Below the pieces are notes generated by a model. The model was not told the DNA's origin, did not search any database, and was given only the letters and a program-made list of their open reading frames with translations. A stretch of 64,000 nucleotides of DNA from Heligmosomoides polygyrus polygyrus (lineage: Eukaryota > Nematoda > Chromadorea > Rhabditida > Heligmosomidae): NCBI GenBank assembly GCA_947396885.1, contig OX377202.1, positions 11,470,001-11,534,000 on the forward strand, written 5' to 3'. A program made the position numbers and the translations under genes. Positions 63,936 through 64,000 of the stretch are shown piece after piece; positions within the stretch are counted from its first letter, which is position 1; every line of letters starts with the position of its first letter.

Positions 63936-64000
63936 TATCGATTGATGGCGATCGGTACTCCAAAAGTGAACCTCAGATTCGTGTTCAGCGACCGCGATTA

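Overview
The window is eukaryotic. Two genes with many short exons and GT-AG introns, protein sequences of nematode type and a very dense transposon load suggest a parasitic nematode, most likely a clade V strongylid (the rank below that is inference). No bacterial features, CRISPR arrays or operons of bacterial type are present.

Three host genes can be rebuilt exon by exon, all on the + strand. (1) 2150-6511: the last four visible exons of an SLC41/MgtE-type magnesium transporter whose 5' end lies outside the window. (2) 17234-36697: a Dishevelled protein (DIX, PDZ, DEP) in 15 visible exons with consistent phases, 652 codons; the first short exon with the ATG was not found. (3) 52158-62500: a complete T-complex chaperonin subunit alpha (CCT-1/TCP1) in 15 exons, 551 aa. 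From memory, C. elegans mig-5 and cct-1 are adjacent genes (T05C12.6 and T05C12.7), so the Dishevelled gene is called mig-5 and the pair is read as conserved microsynteny.

Everything else is repeats. Upstream of mig-5: mariner remnants, tRNA-like SINEs, a 460-bp satellite (7.5-9.2 kb), two fairly complete mariners and several MITEs. Inside mig-5 introns: a 1.74-kb hAT-like element, a CR1/jockey-like LINE piece with a fold-back, a full-length RTE-type retrotransposon with a 14-bp target duplication and one frameshift, a 5'-truncated RTE flanked by a duplication of about 116-121 bp, a 1.03-kb fold-back element and several AT-rich repeats. Between mig-5 and cct-1 (36.7-52.1 kb): LINE pieces, an inverted pair of SINEs, a complete 2.49-kb LTR element without visible pol, a Penelope-like element, an intact 279-codon ORF of unknown kind, a 2.89-kb BEL/Pao element holding a nested GIY-YIG fragment and a SINE, and a tRNA-Gly-like hairpin. 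Inside cct-1 introns: a Merlin-like MITE with 8-bp target duplication, a 786-bp fold-back and inverted SINEs.

The host genes are independent in function: Mg2+ transport, Wnt/planar polarity signalling, and actin/tubulin folding. The most unusual material is the group of structurally complete but coding-poor mobile elements with readable target duplications, the long inverted repeats in introns, and the 279-codon ORF. Exon boundaries were placed by eye from splice consensus, phase and family similarity; no alignments were run.
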